In this document: positions 10,937-21,742 of the stretch, piece by piece
Layout of the letters: each line of letters starts with the position of its first letter
Position numbering within the stretch: the first letter of the stretch is position 1
Assembly (NCBI GenBank): GCA_002335605.1
Contig: BEDY01000003.1
Coordinates: forward strand, 372,001-436,000
DNA length: 64,000 bases
Reading direction: 5' to 3'
DNA from: Prillingera fragicola
Lineage: Eukaryota > Basidiomycota > Tremellomycetes > Trichosporonales > Trichosporonaceae
Made by a program: the position numbers and the translations under genes
The notes under the pieces: generated by a model
What the model was told of the DNA's origin: nothing
The model's database searches: none
The model's input: only the letters and a program-made list of their open reading frames with translations

Positions 10937-12750
10937 TCACCCATGCGGCTTGGCGTCGATTGGCTGAGGAATCCACCCATACGTCAACCCAGACTGCATG
11001 CTCCACTCGGCCGCCTTCTCAGTCCTCCAGGTCCAGAAGACCCATCCGCCCTGCCTGTCAGCTTTCATTGCTTCAGGCTCACTCACTGCTCGCTCATACA
11101 CAAATGTCTGCGTCTCAAAGCTCTTGGCGAGATGCTCGACGTACTCTCCGCTAAAGGTGCTCGAATCGCCCGTCTTGGCACGGCACAAGTCTGCCCAGGC
11201 AATGTCGGACGTGCCATTATAAGTGCCGTCAAAGCGTGATCCAGCGCCGCGGCCGTTTAGCCAGCGTGCGCAGTCGGTGTGTGATGCTGTTGTCAGCTGC
11301 GTCAGGGCGGGAAGCCATACTGGTGAACTCGCCCACGACCGTCCAGAGGTGTTGATTGCTCTTGGCCAGTGCGTCGCCCCATCCACAAGCCCATCGCAGG
11401 TTGTCGACGTATCCGTACTCGAGCGTCTTGAGGTCAAACATCGAGTAGATGTGCTCCTTGTCAGCGACACCTACACGGAGACCCACAATGTCAAGAGCGA
11501 CGCGTTGAAAGTCTGGAGCGGGCATAAACTCCTCCCAACCCTCCAACCCCTGGAACGCATCGTGCAGGACCACGACCATGCCAGAAGCCGACCACGCGCT
11601 GTTGCCCACAGGACTGCGGTCACGCACAGCGCTGTACCCGGCCTCGTAATAGTGTTTCAAATTCGCAACGTTCGCATCCTTGTCGCCCCAAGGATTCGGC
11701 TCGTTCAGCAACTGGATAGACCGCACAGCACCGCGGTACTCGGCCTTGGTGAACTCGATGGCCAGCTCTTTGATGGCCGCGACGCTCCTGTCGGCATTGG
11801 TCGAGTTGCTAAACCACTCGCGGGCGTGGCGGAGGCCCGAATTGTCAAAGCCGTTTTGGCCGCCTGGGGCGCCGTGCAGGTCGATCAGGACCTGGGTTTT
11901 GTTAACTCCGGCCGCTGAGGGAGGGACGTACCGCTAGCCCGAGATCGGAGGCCCAGAATACTGCATTCTTGAGGTACTGGTATGCACCTGGGATTAGCTG
12001 TGTTGCGGTTGGAGACTTACCGACGAGGTAGGGTTCGTTGTTATCCAGAGGGATGATTGACCAGACTGCACTGTCAGCGGGGCACAGTGTGATGGCGACT
12101 CACAGCCCACAGGTATCCGGACGGTATTCAAGCCAGCAGACGCGATGCTACGAGTCAGCCATCTCGCACCAAACCAACATCCCCAAAATTCCGCCCGACC
12201 ACACACACACACACCAAGCGATCTTACCTCTCAAACTGGCTATAGCTAAACCAGTTGTCCCAGTGATTACGGATTTCGGTCATGTTGCCACCGTGCGACG
12301 TGATGTACTGCCCGTACGACCACTCGTCGACGACCCACTCGGGCTTGTCCTCAAAGAGGGAGGGTGTGATCCATGGCTGGGCGTCAGTTAGAGCGGTGTG
12401 GCGGTGGTGTCGTGACTCCGCCGAAGCCGAGGTGCTGATCGCCATACCGACCCCACGGAGCACCCACCTCAAGCACCAACCTGCAGTGTCAGGGCCAGCC
12501 TCTTTCAGTCGGCAGTGCGCTCAGCGGGGACCGTAATCAAATCTACGCACCATCCACCAATGTTGACGCCTCGTACCGGGGTCTCTCCCCAGGCAAACGC
12601 GGGGGCCTGTAGCTTCGCCTCCCGTCGGTTCCGGTCACCGGCAACGGCAAGTGTCGGACTCGGCACGGCCGATTTGGACAAAGCTGCGGCGACCGAGGCC
12701 GTACAGCCCACACCAGCAGCAGCAGCCGCGCACAGTCGAGCCACGCGCAT
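10937..12750 (-). CDS. Secreted exo-beta-1,3-glucanase, glycoside hydrolase family 5
   Basis: This predicted secreted enzyme trims beta-1,3-glucan during cell-wall remodelling. Eight exons: 12750-12551, 12480-12468 (13 nt), 12376-12228, 12147-12104, 12065-12021, 11987-11932, 11891-11321 and 11286-10937, giving 475 aa. Residues 1-23 form a signal peptide (MRVARLCAAAAAG). Joining the exons restores every family motif: GVNIGGWLVLEPWITPS, SAGLNTVRIPVGFWS, LIDLHGAPGGQNGFDNSG, LLNEPNPWGD (acid/base Glu about 233), VVGEFTTSHTDCARWLNGRG (nucleophile Glu about 357) and a C-terminal YGWIPQP. The 13-nt exon encodes the VLE of GWLVLEP and is required. Introns are 33-91 nt. A close paralogous family role, such as sporulation glucanase, cannot be excluded. 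Confidence 0.92.
12201..12214. repeat. (AC)n microsatellite in a glucanase intron
   Basis: Seven AC dinucleotides lie inside the third intron of the glucanase gene, between its donor at 12227 and acceptor at 12148. On the coding strand it reads as a GT run close to the donor. Confidence 0.7.
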
Positions 12751-13428
12751 GTCCGGGAACGGTCAAGTATGACTGCGATCTGTAAATTGTTAATGAAGAG
12801 ACCCGATTCGGTCATTGGGGGCACCACAGGCCATTGTGAGTGGGTCAGTGCGGGACTGGCGCTGGGATGGTTGCGAGGCGAGGAACAGGAACAGAAGGTG
12901 TGGATGCCATCATGCCAAGAGAGTCTGTGTGATGCGAAGAGAGGAGCGAGGTGCGTTGCACTCCCCCATAAAAGGACTCGCCATCTACAAGTGGAATGAT
13001 GTGCAGGATACAGGTGCTGCCCATCCGCGTCGATTGATGTGAGAGCACGACAGCCTCGATGTCGACACACGGTCATGAACTGGCCGTGTCGTTGAGCAGC
13101 TGGACCACCTCCACTCGGGCATGTGGGTTCACAGAATGGATTCGGAAGCAACTCCACGTGGTTGTGCACTGCCATCTCGGTCTGAAATAGCCGCGTCTCA
13201 CTATGTTTTGCACTTTAAATACTCCCCCCATTTTATCAATGCACCATCCTCGGGCTCCTGTGCAGAGTCGGACCGGGCAACAACTGCTGTCCTAGGCCGA
13301 GTCTTTGACATTGTTCTATCAACGCCGTGCAGACTCGCAGCAAACAGCCCCAGCAGCAGGAGCAGCCCCACCACTAGTTTCTTGCAGTTGGAGCCACAGC
13401 GTCTTTGGACATTGCTTTAACCGTCAAG
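12751..13428. promoter_or_regulatory. Divergent promoter region, glucanase / Zn-cluster regulator
   Basis: This 678-base stretch separates the minus-strand glucanase start from the plus-strand regulator start. A TATA-like CATAAAAGG lies near 12967. A TTTAAATAC box lies near 13213 on the plus strand. No coding frame is supported. Confidence 0.35.
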
Positions 13429-16216
13429 ATGGATCCCGACAGCGATGACATGGACACGGAAGGCTTCTCAATGGGAGCAGAGCCTCAAGGTGATGCAGCC
13501 CAGTCTGGCAAGCGTGAGTGTCAAGCAGCACGCATTCCGGCATCCTGTTAACACGCTGACGTGTCACAGCCACTCTTAAGCGGTACGCTCCGAGCTCCAC
13601 AAGACTCCGTAGAATGAGCAAGCTGACCACTACAACAGAGGTGATGCCTGCCTTGCATGTCGCAGGCGCCGGATTGTGAGTTGTGGCGACGCGCAAGTTC
13701 CGCTGACAGTGATAGCGGTGCAGCGCCGAGAAACCAGCCTGCGCAACATGTGTTCGTCTAAACAAGCAATGCGTCTACGAGACTGGCAAGTCTACCAGTC
13801 GTATCGCACTGCTCAAGGCTCGCATTGGTGGGTAGACTGTCTCCCACACGTGCGCTGACGATACCAGCCGACCTCGAGAGCCAGCTGCAGAACAAGTCGC
13901 CAGAGGCGGCAGCGCCGGCGCCAGAGGCATCTCCCAAACGGAGGACCTCGGCAGCGCAGTCATCCCAGCAGACTATCAACCCCTCGGCCCTTGGGTTCAA
14001 CATTCCGACAGTCCACGGCGGCATCCTCAATGTAAACCAAGCCACGTCTTCGAGCATGGGCGCGTCGGCTTCCAACTCTGCACCCACTCCTGCCCAAATC
14101 CAAGCCCAGCATGCCAATGGCGCGACGTACACCCACTCGCAGTCGCACACGCATGTGCATGCTACCAACACGCTTGCAGACGGGTCGTTGGTGTACCAGA
14201 GCACCAACCCGAGGCCGTTTGGCCAGCCTGATCCTCATTTCAACTTTGACCTCAGCTTTCTCGACCAGCCAGTGGCAGATCTCTCGGCGTCCATGTTCAT
14301 GACGGCCGTGTCGCCACCAAACGGGTTTATCGAGTCTGTGCCTCCGGATGGCCACTCTATGAGTCAGACTTTCCAAAACATGGCTCGGGCCCAACAATCG
14401 GCACCACCATCGCAGGGCGTCCGCGAGGCACTCGGGGCGATGCGAAACTTGACTGGGTCGGCTGGAAACGAGTTTGCCGAAACAACACCGCAGAGCGCTA
14501 CCACTGGGTCGGCGGACGCGGACGATGATCCCTACGCGTCGGTGCAGCAGGAGATTATATCGATTCTGCCGTCTGTCCCTGTTGGACGAGAGGTCATGGG
14601 TGGATGGTTTGACCCGACCGATGTGCCTCCGCCTGTGCGCGATCATTTGTGGGTACTGGTACGGGATTGGGGCTGACTGCAGGCTGGATCTGTTCTTCTC
14701 GAGGCAGACGACAAACAGCTTGTTTTCGATTACTGTTCACCTTCCTCGGTTCTACACTCGACTCACGTTGCCGCCTTCCAAGCGACCGCATCCTGGCCTG
14801 CTGTACTCGATCTACACGACGGCTGCGCGCATGTCGGCCAACCCGGCCATCAAACAGCTCGAGACGCAGTTCTTTGAGATTGCGGACAAGCAGATCAGGC
14901 TGGCCGTAGCGCAATACGACCGCCTGCTGGACGCGTTGAGGGGCATGGCGCTGTTGACAAATTACCTTTTTGCCAAGGAAAAGTACAGTCTTGGGTACCA
15001 CATGTGTGGTGCAGCTGTTCGTCTTGCCATTTCATGCGGTCTCGACCGCGTGCCGTCGTCCGTGTGGACACCGGCACCGCCGTTCAACGCTGCTATTCAT
15101 TGCACCCTGCGAACAGGTGGCTATGCTATTCCCCCTCCCGAGGACGCGATCGACCTGGCCGAGCGCATCTATGCTTTGTGAGTCTTGGTTGGGGCTGCGC
15201 TGACAAACAGCTGGGCGGTCTACGAGGTCGACCTTTGCACCGCTGTGGCCTACCTGTGGCACACTGGTCTTCCCATTGAGGACATTCGCACGCCTTTCCC
15301 ACGTCCAATGATAGAATACGAGCTCGGCCTGGTGTCTACCGTCGACGACGTCACGATCAGCTCGGTGCTTGACCCTTCGCCGTCGCACCGCACTGCCGAC
15401 AACTCGTTTGGTGTCCTGCGGTTAAAGGGCATTACGCTTCTTGCACGTGTGCACAAGCTCCGTCAAGAACATCCCGAGGTGGAGCATGGCTCGCACGGTC
15501 CCCCGACGCCAGACGCTGGCCCGCACTCGTGTTCGTACCCGGGCTCTGCCCAGCCAGCGTACGCGACGCACCCGCGGGGCTTTGCACGGATCAAGCAGGC
15601 CCTGGACCATTTCATCGACAATCTCCCTCCGGAGCACAAACCTCCGTGGCACTGGGACGAAGGCGAGGGCACGACGTGGCCGCGCGTAGCCATGTCGCGC
15701 GAGACGTCTACCATCCACTTTCTCGTCGGCAACGCCTACATGCAGCTGTGGAACGTGCGCGCGCTCGACGCAGACAACAGCGTCGCGCTGCTCGTGGCCC
15801 GCCGCCTCGTCAACGTCATGTACCTGTTCCAAACTGAGCCCATGTCGACCGGCTACGACGTGTTTATGATTACCATCTGGAACGAGGTCGCCATGGTGCT
15901 CGTGCGCGAGACCAAGCGGCTAGCCCACATTGGCGAGGATGCGAAAGCCGCAGAAATCGACGCCGACCTCGGCGTGGCCATTGCCTCGATGAAGAAGTGG
16001 GGCGACGTCGATATCGCTACGGACAACGACGGAGCGGACATTGCCGCCATTGACGGCAAGATGCTCGAGCAACTGCGCGCGATGAGTAAGGAAGACTGGG
16101 CAGAGGCTATGGCAGAGAGTCGAAGGAGGTATGGCGGGGGCGCCGGCGGGGAGGTGGGCATCTTGCCGTGCAACGCGCCGATTACCGTCGCCATGGCGTC
16201 GGGGTTCCCGGGATAG
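13429..16216 (+). CDS. Zn(II)2Cys6 fungal transcription factor, 842 aa
   Basis: This is a nuclear DNA-binding regulator of the Gal4-type fungal family. Seven exons: 13429-13513, 13570-13582 (13 nt), 13639-13675, 13716-13827, 13868-14648, 14683-15177 and 15211-16216. The joined product has a complete binuclear cluster, CX2CX6CX6CX2CX6C at residues 37-64 (GDACLACRRRRIRC onward), preceded by an acidic 20-residue N-terminus. A short predicted coiled coil (IALLKARIADLESQLQ) follows. The middle linker is Ser/Gln/Thr-rich. The fungal-specific regulatory domain begins near VRDHLLDLFF and contains PPSKRPHPGLLYSIY and RLAISCGLDRV. All intron phases fit. Its targets cannot be told from sequence; the allantoinase gene lies tail-to-tail with it, which is not evidence of control. 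Confidence 0.9.
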
Positions 16217-16298
16217 GGCTGGTTGATCAAATGTATATGCATAATGTAGTTCTAAATGCTGCGCTGACTGCTCTGCTTGTCTTGCTGCCGAGTCTCGC

Positions 16299-17817
16299 CT
16301 AGAGCAACGACCCCGAGACCGTCTCTGCAAGCACGCTCGGGGCCGCGACGTCGTAGACAAGCTTTCCGCGTAGGTAGGTCTGCTCGACACGGCCCCGCAG
16401 CTGCTTGCCCTCGTACGCGCTGAGCTTGTTCCTAAACAACAGCCCGTCCTGCCGTCAGTCCTCCTCCAAGCTTTGTACTCACTTTTGTAACCTGCAAACT
16501 CGCCTCTGGGTCAAACACGACAAAGTCTGCGTCGGCGCCGACGCGAATCTCCCCCTTGCGCCCCTCGAGGCCTACCTGGCGCGCCTGCCGCACGCCCATC
16601 CACTCAACGACGCGCGGGAGAGGGACGCGCGTGCCGACTTCTGTCCAGAGGAGGCTGAGTCCGAAGCCGAGGCCGCTGATGCCGCCCCAGGCGGACATGA
16701 AGTCGCCGCGTTTCAGCTCGGGCGTGCACGGCGAGTGGTCCGAGACGACATAGTCGATCGTGCCATCTAGGACGGCTTCGAGGAGGAGCTGCCGGTTGGA
16801 CTCGGAGCGGATGGGCGGGCAGCACTTGAACTGCGTCGCGCAGGGGGGGATGCCCTCGGCGGCGAGGGTGAGGTAGTGGAAGCATGTCTCGACGGTGAGG
16901 TTGCGCACGGGCTCGTGGCCGTCGGTGCCGGCGCGGGCGGCGCGGATGAGTGGTAGCGCGTCACTAGCCGAGAGGTGGACAATGTGGAAGCGCAGGGCGG
17001 GGTAGGCGCGCGCGAGCTTGAGGATGAGGGCTAGTGCGTCCGTCTCGAGGGCTTGGGGGCGGGAGGCGAGGAAGGTCGCGTAGTCGTCGGGGTTGGCGTG
17101 CTCGTCGTGGGCGATTGGGGTCTGTTCGAGCTCGGCGTGGAACATTACTAGTGCTTCGGAGCCCTTGAGCGTGTCGCAGGCTGTGACGAGGTCGTCTTCG
17201 CTCACGTGCGGGAACTCGTCGACACCAGAATTGATCAGAAAACACTTGAAGCCCTTGACACCGGCTTTCAACAACGGCAGCAGCTCGTCCGCGTTGCCGG
17301 GGATGATGCCGCCCCAGAAACCTACGTCGGTGCGCACGCCGGTGGTCGTGGCGGCCGCGCGCTTTTCGTTCAGACCTTGGACCGTGGTGGTGGGAGGGAT
17401 CGAGTTGAGGGGCATGTCAATGATGGTGGTCACACCGCCAGAGATGGCGGCCGTGGTGCCGGTCTCAAAGCCTTCCCATTCTGTTCGGCCGGGCTGGTTC
17501 AAGTGGACGTGTGTGCTGGAGTGTCAATGTGTGTCTCGTGCCACTAGTCGCTGCGTAGCTAGGATGGCCAGTTGCACGCCAAGGGCAGTCACTCTACCAG
17601 TCGCAACATTCACTGCCAAGCCCACTCACTCTACCAGTCCAGGCAGGAGAGCTTTTCCCTCTGGCACTCGCAACACTTGTGCGCCGTCTTTGGCGTCTAG
17701 ACTGTCGCGGACTGCTGTAATCTTTCCAGTGTCCAGATCGACATCGATAGCTGCCGGGACTAGATTGTCGTGGTTTGGAAGGACTGCTCGAGGCGCGAGG
17801 ATTGTGAGGGTGGTCAT
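16299..17817 (-). CDS. Allantoinase (purine degradation)
   Basis: This enzyme hydrolyses (S)-allantoin to allantoate so that purines can serve as nitrogen source. Exons are 17817-17630, 17515-16483 and 16448-16299, giving 456 aa, the usual allantoinase length (yeast DAL1 family). Splicing of exon 1 to 2 creates [20 protein letters not shown], holding the first two metal-binding His residues (about 65 and 67). GVKGFKCFL carries the lysine expected to be carboxylated. HAELEQ, FHIVHLSAS and SDHSPC supply the remaining His and Asp ligands. The last 34-nt intron joins VTK to DGLLFRNKLSAYEGK, a typical family C-terminus. A GATA-type site lies about 85 bases upstream of the start. Dihydropyrimidinase is the main alternative, but the motif set is allantoinase-like. 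Confidence 0.9.
17578..17639. repeat. 25-bp direct repeat over the exon 1 donor of allantoinase
   Basis: Copies at 17578-17602 and 17615-17639 match at 22 of 25 positions. The copy at 17615-17639 contains the real 5' splice site. The other lies inside the intron and carries a weakened version (GTGACT in place of GTGAGT). Confidence 0.75.
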
Positions 17818-18499
17818 TGTTGGGTAGCGTTGGAGGTCAATTAAGAGTCGGTGACAGAGTGAGGATTGGGCAATGACGAGATGTTAAGTCCGGTTACTGC
17901 TTATCGGGGAACGGCCCAGGCACATGGGATTAGACACTAGGCATGCACATCAAGTCCACGCCTACCCCAGTTTCGTGGCGAGCCTTGTTGGCCATGCCCA
18001 TGGATTGCTCGTGCCCACCTGTCAGCGTGTTTGCTCCCGTCTCGCTTTCCATCGCTGGTAACAAGCAGCCCTTCGGCAGTGAGGCATAGGTGCGCGAGAG
18101 TTCCTTCCGCGCCTAAAACATGTATGTCCATGCCTATTCCTTGCCCACAATTCTCCGTGCAATTCTCCGTGATCGGGTGAATGACGTGCCGGGCAGTGAG
18201 TGAGTGGTGCCTGGATTGTGCCACATCCGCCGGCCCATTGGTTTTGTCCGAACTGCTCCGTACGACCCAGCCAGTCGCTGCCCGCCCCTCGCTGTGCGTC
18301 GTCGCTCCCTCCGAGCCCCCTGCCCCCACCGGCAAACTACATAGCATCGCCCACTTTCCACTTTTCTCTCTCTCCATCTTTAAATCAAAACAAACTACAC
18401 TTGCTGCTACACGTCGATACCCACGACAAGCATCACAGCTACGCCCCCTCGCTCATCTCCGATCACCCTCTTCACAACAATCTAAAAGCTCATTTCACA
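17818..18499. promoter_or_regulatory. Divergent promoter region, allantoinase / malate dehydrogenase
   Basis: The right third, next to malate dehydrogenase, is a long C/T-rich tract (18340-18490) with TTTAAATC near 18380, typical of strong fungal promoters. No supported coding frame is present. Confidence 0.4.
17899..17906 (-). promoter_or_regulatory. Candidate GATA-factor site upstream of allantoinase
   Basis: A single CGATAAG-type core on the minus strand lies about 85 bases before the allantoinase start codon. In fungi, GATA factors drive nitrogen-catabolite genes of this pathway. One site of six bases is weak evidence. Confidence 0.3.
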
Positions 18500-19969
18500 A
18501 TGTTCGCTGCTCGTCGCTCTACTCAGGTCCTCGCGCGCTCGTTCTCGTCCTCGGCGCGTGCTGATTACAAGGTCGCCGTGCTCGGCGCTGGCGGTGGTAA
18601 GTTTGGCGACTTTTGGTTCGTTTCTTGTTGCTGACGCCCTTGCAGGTATCGGTGAGTGTCATTTACGAGCTTAGGGGCAAGCGGCATCAATGGGCGACCT
18701 TTTTTGTCCTAGGACGTCCTTTGGTCTCCTTGCTGTTTTGCCCTCTGTCTCCTTCGCGTGGCCTGCCTTGCGCGGTCCTTTGCATGACCTGCCTTGCGCG
18801 GACGCTCTTGACGAATCGCACAACTAACAACCACAGGCCAGCCCCTCTCGCTCCTCCTCAAGGAGAACCCACTCGTCACTGAGCTCGCGCTCTACGACGT
18901 CCGTGGTGCCCCCGGTGTCGCTGCCGACATCTCGCACGTCAACACCAAGTCCGTTGTCAAGGGCTACGAGAAGGACGAGTGAGTACATGCATCAGAGCAG
19001 CCGTGGGTCCACGAAGAAGCACCCGATGAGCCACGCCACGGAGGGCGATTTTGGGGGAAAGCTGCCGCCGGCCCGAGTAACCGACCTTTTGACCCGGCGT
19101 TTTTCCCCCGATGCCCATCCGGCCATCTCATCGGGTGCTGTCATCGGGTGGCTCTTGATCGGTCATTCTGCTCCGAATGGTGTGCTAACCACGTGCCCAG
19201 CATCGCCGCCGCTCTCAAGAACGCCGACGCCATCATCATCCCCGCTGGTGTCCCTCGCAAGCCCGGCATGACCCGTGACGACCTCTTCAACACCAACGCC
19301 GGTATCGTCGCCACCCTTGCCACTGCCGCCGCCGAGCACGCCCCCAAGGCTCTTGTTGGTATCATTGCCAACCCCGTCAACTCGACTGTCCCCATCTGGG
19401 CCGAGGTCTACAAGAAGGCCGGTGTCTACGACCCCAAGCGCATCTTTGGTATCACCACCCTCGACGTTGTCCGTTCGTCGCGTTTCCTTGGTGAGATCAA
19501 GGACAAGGACCCCAAGGACGTCAAGGTCACCGTCGTCGGCGGCCACTCGGGTGTCACCATCATCCCCCTCCTCTCGCAGAACCAGATCGGCGCCGACGTC
19601 TCGGGCGAGGCCTACAAGAAGCTCGTCCACCGCATCCAGTTCGGTGGTGACGAGGTCGTTCAGGCCAAGGCCGGCACTGGCTCGGCTACCCTCTCGATGG
19701 GTTACGCCGGTGCCCGCTTCGCCGACGCTCTCCTCCGTGGTCTCAACGGTGAGGCCGGCGTCGTCGAGCCCACTTTCGTCGAGTCGCCCCTCTTCAAGGG
19801 CGAGGGCGTCGAGTTCTTTGCCTCCAACGTCGAGCTTGGCCCCGAGGGTGTCAAGAAGATTCACGAGCTCGGCAAGCTCTCGGCCGAGGAGGAGGAGCTC
19901 CTCAAGGCCGCTCTCCCCGAGCTCAAGAAGAACATCCAGAAGGGTGTCGACTTTGTCAAGTCGCAGTAA
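18500..19969 (+). CDS. Mitochondrial malate dehydrogenase
   Basis: This TCA-cycle enzyme interconverts malate and oxaloacetate with NAD in the matrix. Four exons: 18500-18596, 18646-18651 (6 nt), 18837-18978 and 19201-19969, giving 337 aa. Residues 1-20 are an Arg/Ser/Ala presequence ([20 protein letters not shown]). The NAD-binding loop [15 protein letters not shown] is assembled from exons 1, 2 and 3; the 6-nt exon is needed to make it. Substrate-binding [21 protein letters not shown] and the catalytic His in VGGHSG are present. The C-terminus ([15 protein letters not shown]) is typical. Codon use is extremely biased to C/G-ending codons, which fits high expression. Introns 2 and 3 (185 and 222 nt) are long for this window. 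Confidence 0.95.
19019..19138. repeat. 12-bp inverted repeat inside malate dehydrogenase intron 3
   Basis: GCACCCGATGAG at 19019-19030 pairs perfectly with CTCATCGGGTGC at 19127-19138. A second partial copy of the right arm (TCATCGGGTGGCT) follows at once. Pairing would loop out about 96 bases between the splice sites. Confidence 0.7.
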
Positions 19970-20451
19970 ATTAGGGCTAGATGCATGACCGCCGCGTGCG
20001 GGGCAGTGAAGTAGTACCGTGGAGCAATCAGCAACCAGCAACTGAGACGGCCGGCTGAACTGCATCTCGCAGGAACTGCTTGACTGTAATAGGCGCAGGG
20101 GAGGGTGGACACGCTTGAAGTAATCACCAGCCAAGGCCAAACGGGCGATGGCCTTCGACAGAGGCCGAATGCTGAGCACCAAACTCCTCTTCTGTCTCGT
20201 CATGTCTGGTTACTGGTTGCAGAGCTGCATTATGTGTGAACACTGCATGCGTACCCGTTCGTCTTGATTACGTCGCCGTTGAGATTGAACACGAGCGCGA
20301 CATGCTTACAATGTCAGCAGAGGTATCTCAGCGCTGCACGCCCAGAGGTGGTCCTGCACACGACCCGTGTGATCGTCTAAACAGCATACATCACGCATGC
20401 ACCCAGCGACGCCACACACCGGAGCACCAGACACACAAGCTTGCCAGCGGA
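19970..20451. other. Convergent 3' intergenic region
   Basis: This lies between the end of malate dehydrogenase and the stop of the CCDC97-like gene. Apparent open frames here are extensions of the antisense shadow of neighbouring genes. I see nothing else in it. Confidence 0.45.
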
Positions 20452-21425
20452 CTAGTAGTCATACTCGCCCTGTCCATTCTCCATCGCCCTCCCCCCTGCG
20501 CCATGCCCGTTACCCGCGCGCACGCCTGCGCCCGCATCACTGGGCGCTTGGTCGTCAAACCACGCGTCCTGTGCGTCCCGCGCTGCGATCGGGTCGTAGG
20601 TTTGGGTAAAGTCTATCGGTGTGTAGTCGATTGTCTGGGATGTCAGTGTGCGTCGAGAGGAGGGCGCAGAGGTCGATGGACTGTGGGGGTACTCACGTCA
20701 AGACCATCGATAAAGAGCTCGAGCAGCTGCCGCTCAAACGCCTCCTCGACCGCAGCCTGGTCCTCGGCCCCCGTCCCCGCCTGCATCCCCGCCGCCGGGC
20801 CGCGCACGCCGTTCAACGCAGGAACAGGCTCATCGTCTTCCGAATCCGAGTCAAACTCCTCCTTGCCCTCGACCTCCCTCCGGCGCTCGGCCACGCGCGC
20901 CGCCCGCGTCTCTTCCCACTCGCGCATCTCCTCGTCTTCAGCGAGGGCGCGGCCTAGGCGGCCGACAAACTGGTTCGTCCCCGGCATGAAATCTGCGTCG
21001 GCCCATTCGTGCGCTTCGTTCTGGCCTGCGGACGAGGCGGGGGCGCGGGGGTCGCCGCCGAGGCGTTCCCAGAGAAGGGGGTGGCGGAGGCGGCCGGCTG
21101 CGGCGCGTAAGAGGGACGGTGGGGGCGGCGCGGCGGGGGCGGTGGGGAGGGTCGGGCTGGTGGAGGTTGTTGGCGAGGTGGAGCGGGACGGAGGGGGTGG
21201 GCGGCCGTATAGGAGGCGCCTGGCGCGGATCTCTGGGATGCGCGTGCGTGACTTTGGGGTGGTGTAGGAGCCCACTGTCTCGAGGAGGTCCTGCGGGAGC
21301 GCGGAGAGGTGGGTCGTCAGGACCGTGTGGGGGTCTACTGGGATGGTAGAGGCGTCAGCGCCTAAATGTGAGGCGATGGCGGCGAGCACGTCAGGGGGGA
21401 GGTTGGAAGGCAGTTGGGAAGACAT
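20452..21425 (-). CDS. CCDC97-like protein (DUF2052 family), 303 aa
   Basis: Animal CCDC97 proteins are linked to the SF3B spliceosome complex; the fungal role is inferred from that. Exons are 21425-20697 and 20634-20452 (62-nt intron, donor GTGAGT). The N-terminal 80 residues form a helical segment (LPPDVLAAIASHLG). The centre carries HPLLWERLGGDPR and ADFMPGTNQFVGRLGRALAEDEEMREWEETRAARVAERRREVEG, a charged predicted coiled coil. The hallmark C-terminal block FERQLLELFIDGLD is completed across the intron by TIDYTPIDFTQTYDP. The protein ends NGQGEYDY. I started at MSSQLPSN because the upstream in-frame codons (from 21449) add only nine residues. It is divergent from the cyclic phosphodiesterase, with 317 bases between starts. 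Confidence 0.75.
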
Positions 21426-21742
21426 GGTGGTGTGGACCGTGGGGAGCAAAGATGTTGGCCAGGTGGACGATGAGGAGCGAAGATGTGAAAGATGTTGACG
21501 ATGCGTAGGCCCTTAGTGCGAGCAGCGCAGGCCAAGAACTCGGTGTTGAGAGAGGTTGACGTGCTAATTAGAGCGAGTCCGCACCCTTGCTTTGATGCCA
21601 GGCAAGGCTCGTCGATATGAAGAGTGCAGGTGAATTGGGTGGTTGCAACATGGTCGTCGCTGATAAAGCTGGTAATGTCGTCATTCACATCGAGCGGAGC
21701 CTTCGAGCGCATCTTGACAACACCCACAAACTCACACTCACC
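21426..21742. promoter_or_regulatory. Short bidirectional promoter
   Basis: These 317 bases must serve both the CCDC97-like gene (minus) and the cyclic phosphodiesterase gene (plus). I see no clear TATA box on either strand. Confidence 0.4.

Noticed and set aside
10937..16301. Cell-wall or purine gene cluster built from glucanase, Zn2Cys6 regulator and allantoinase
   Set aside because: The three genes have unrelated functions, and orientation alone does not support co-regulation.
19163..20203. 346-codon ORF antisense to malate dehydrogenase
   Set aside because: Leu/Asp/Gly-rich shadow of a highly biased exon, with no motifs.
20236..21267. 343-codon plus-strand ORF opposite the CCDC97-like gene
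   Set aside because: The minus strand has a spliced gene with the DUF2052-type C-terminal block; the plus frame is Arg/Ser/Pro-rich noise.
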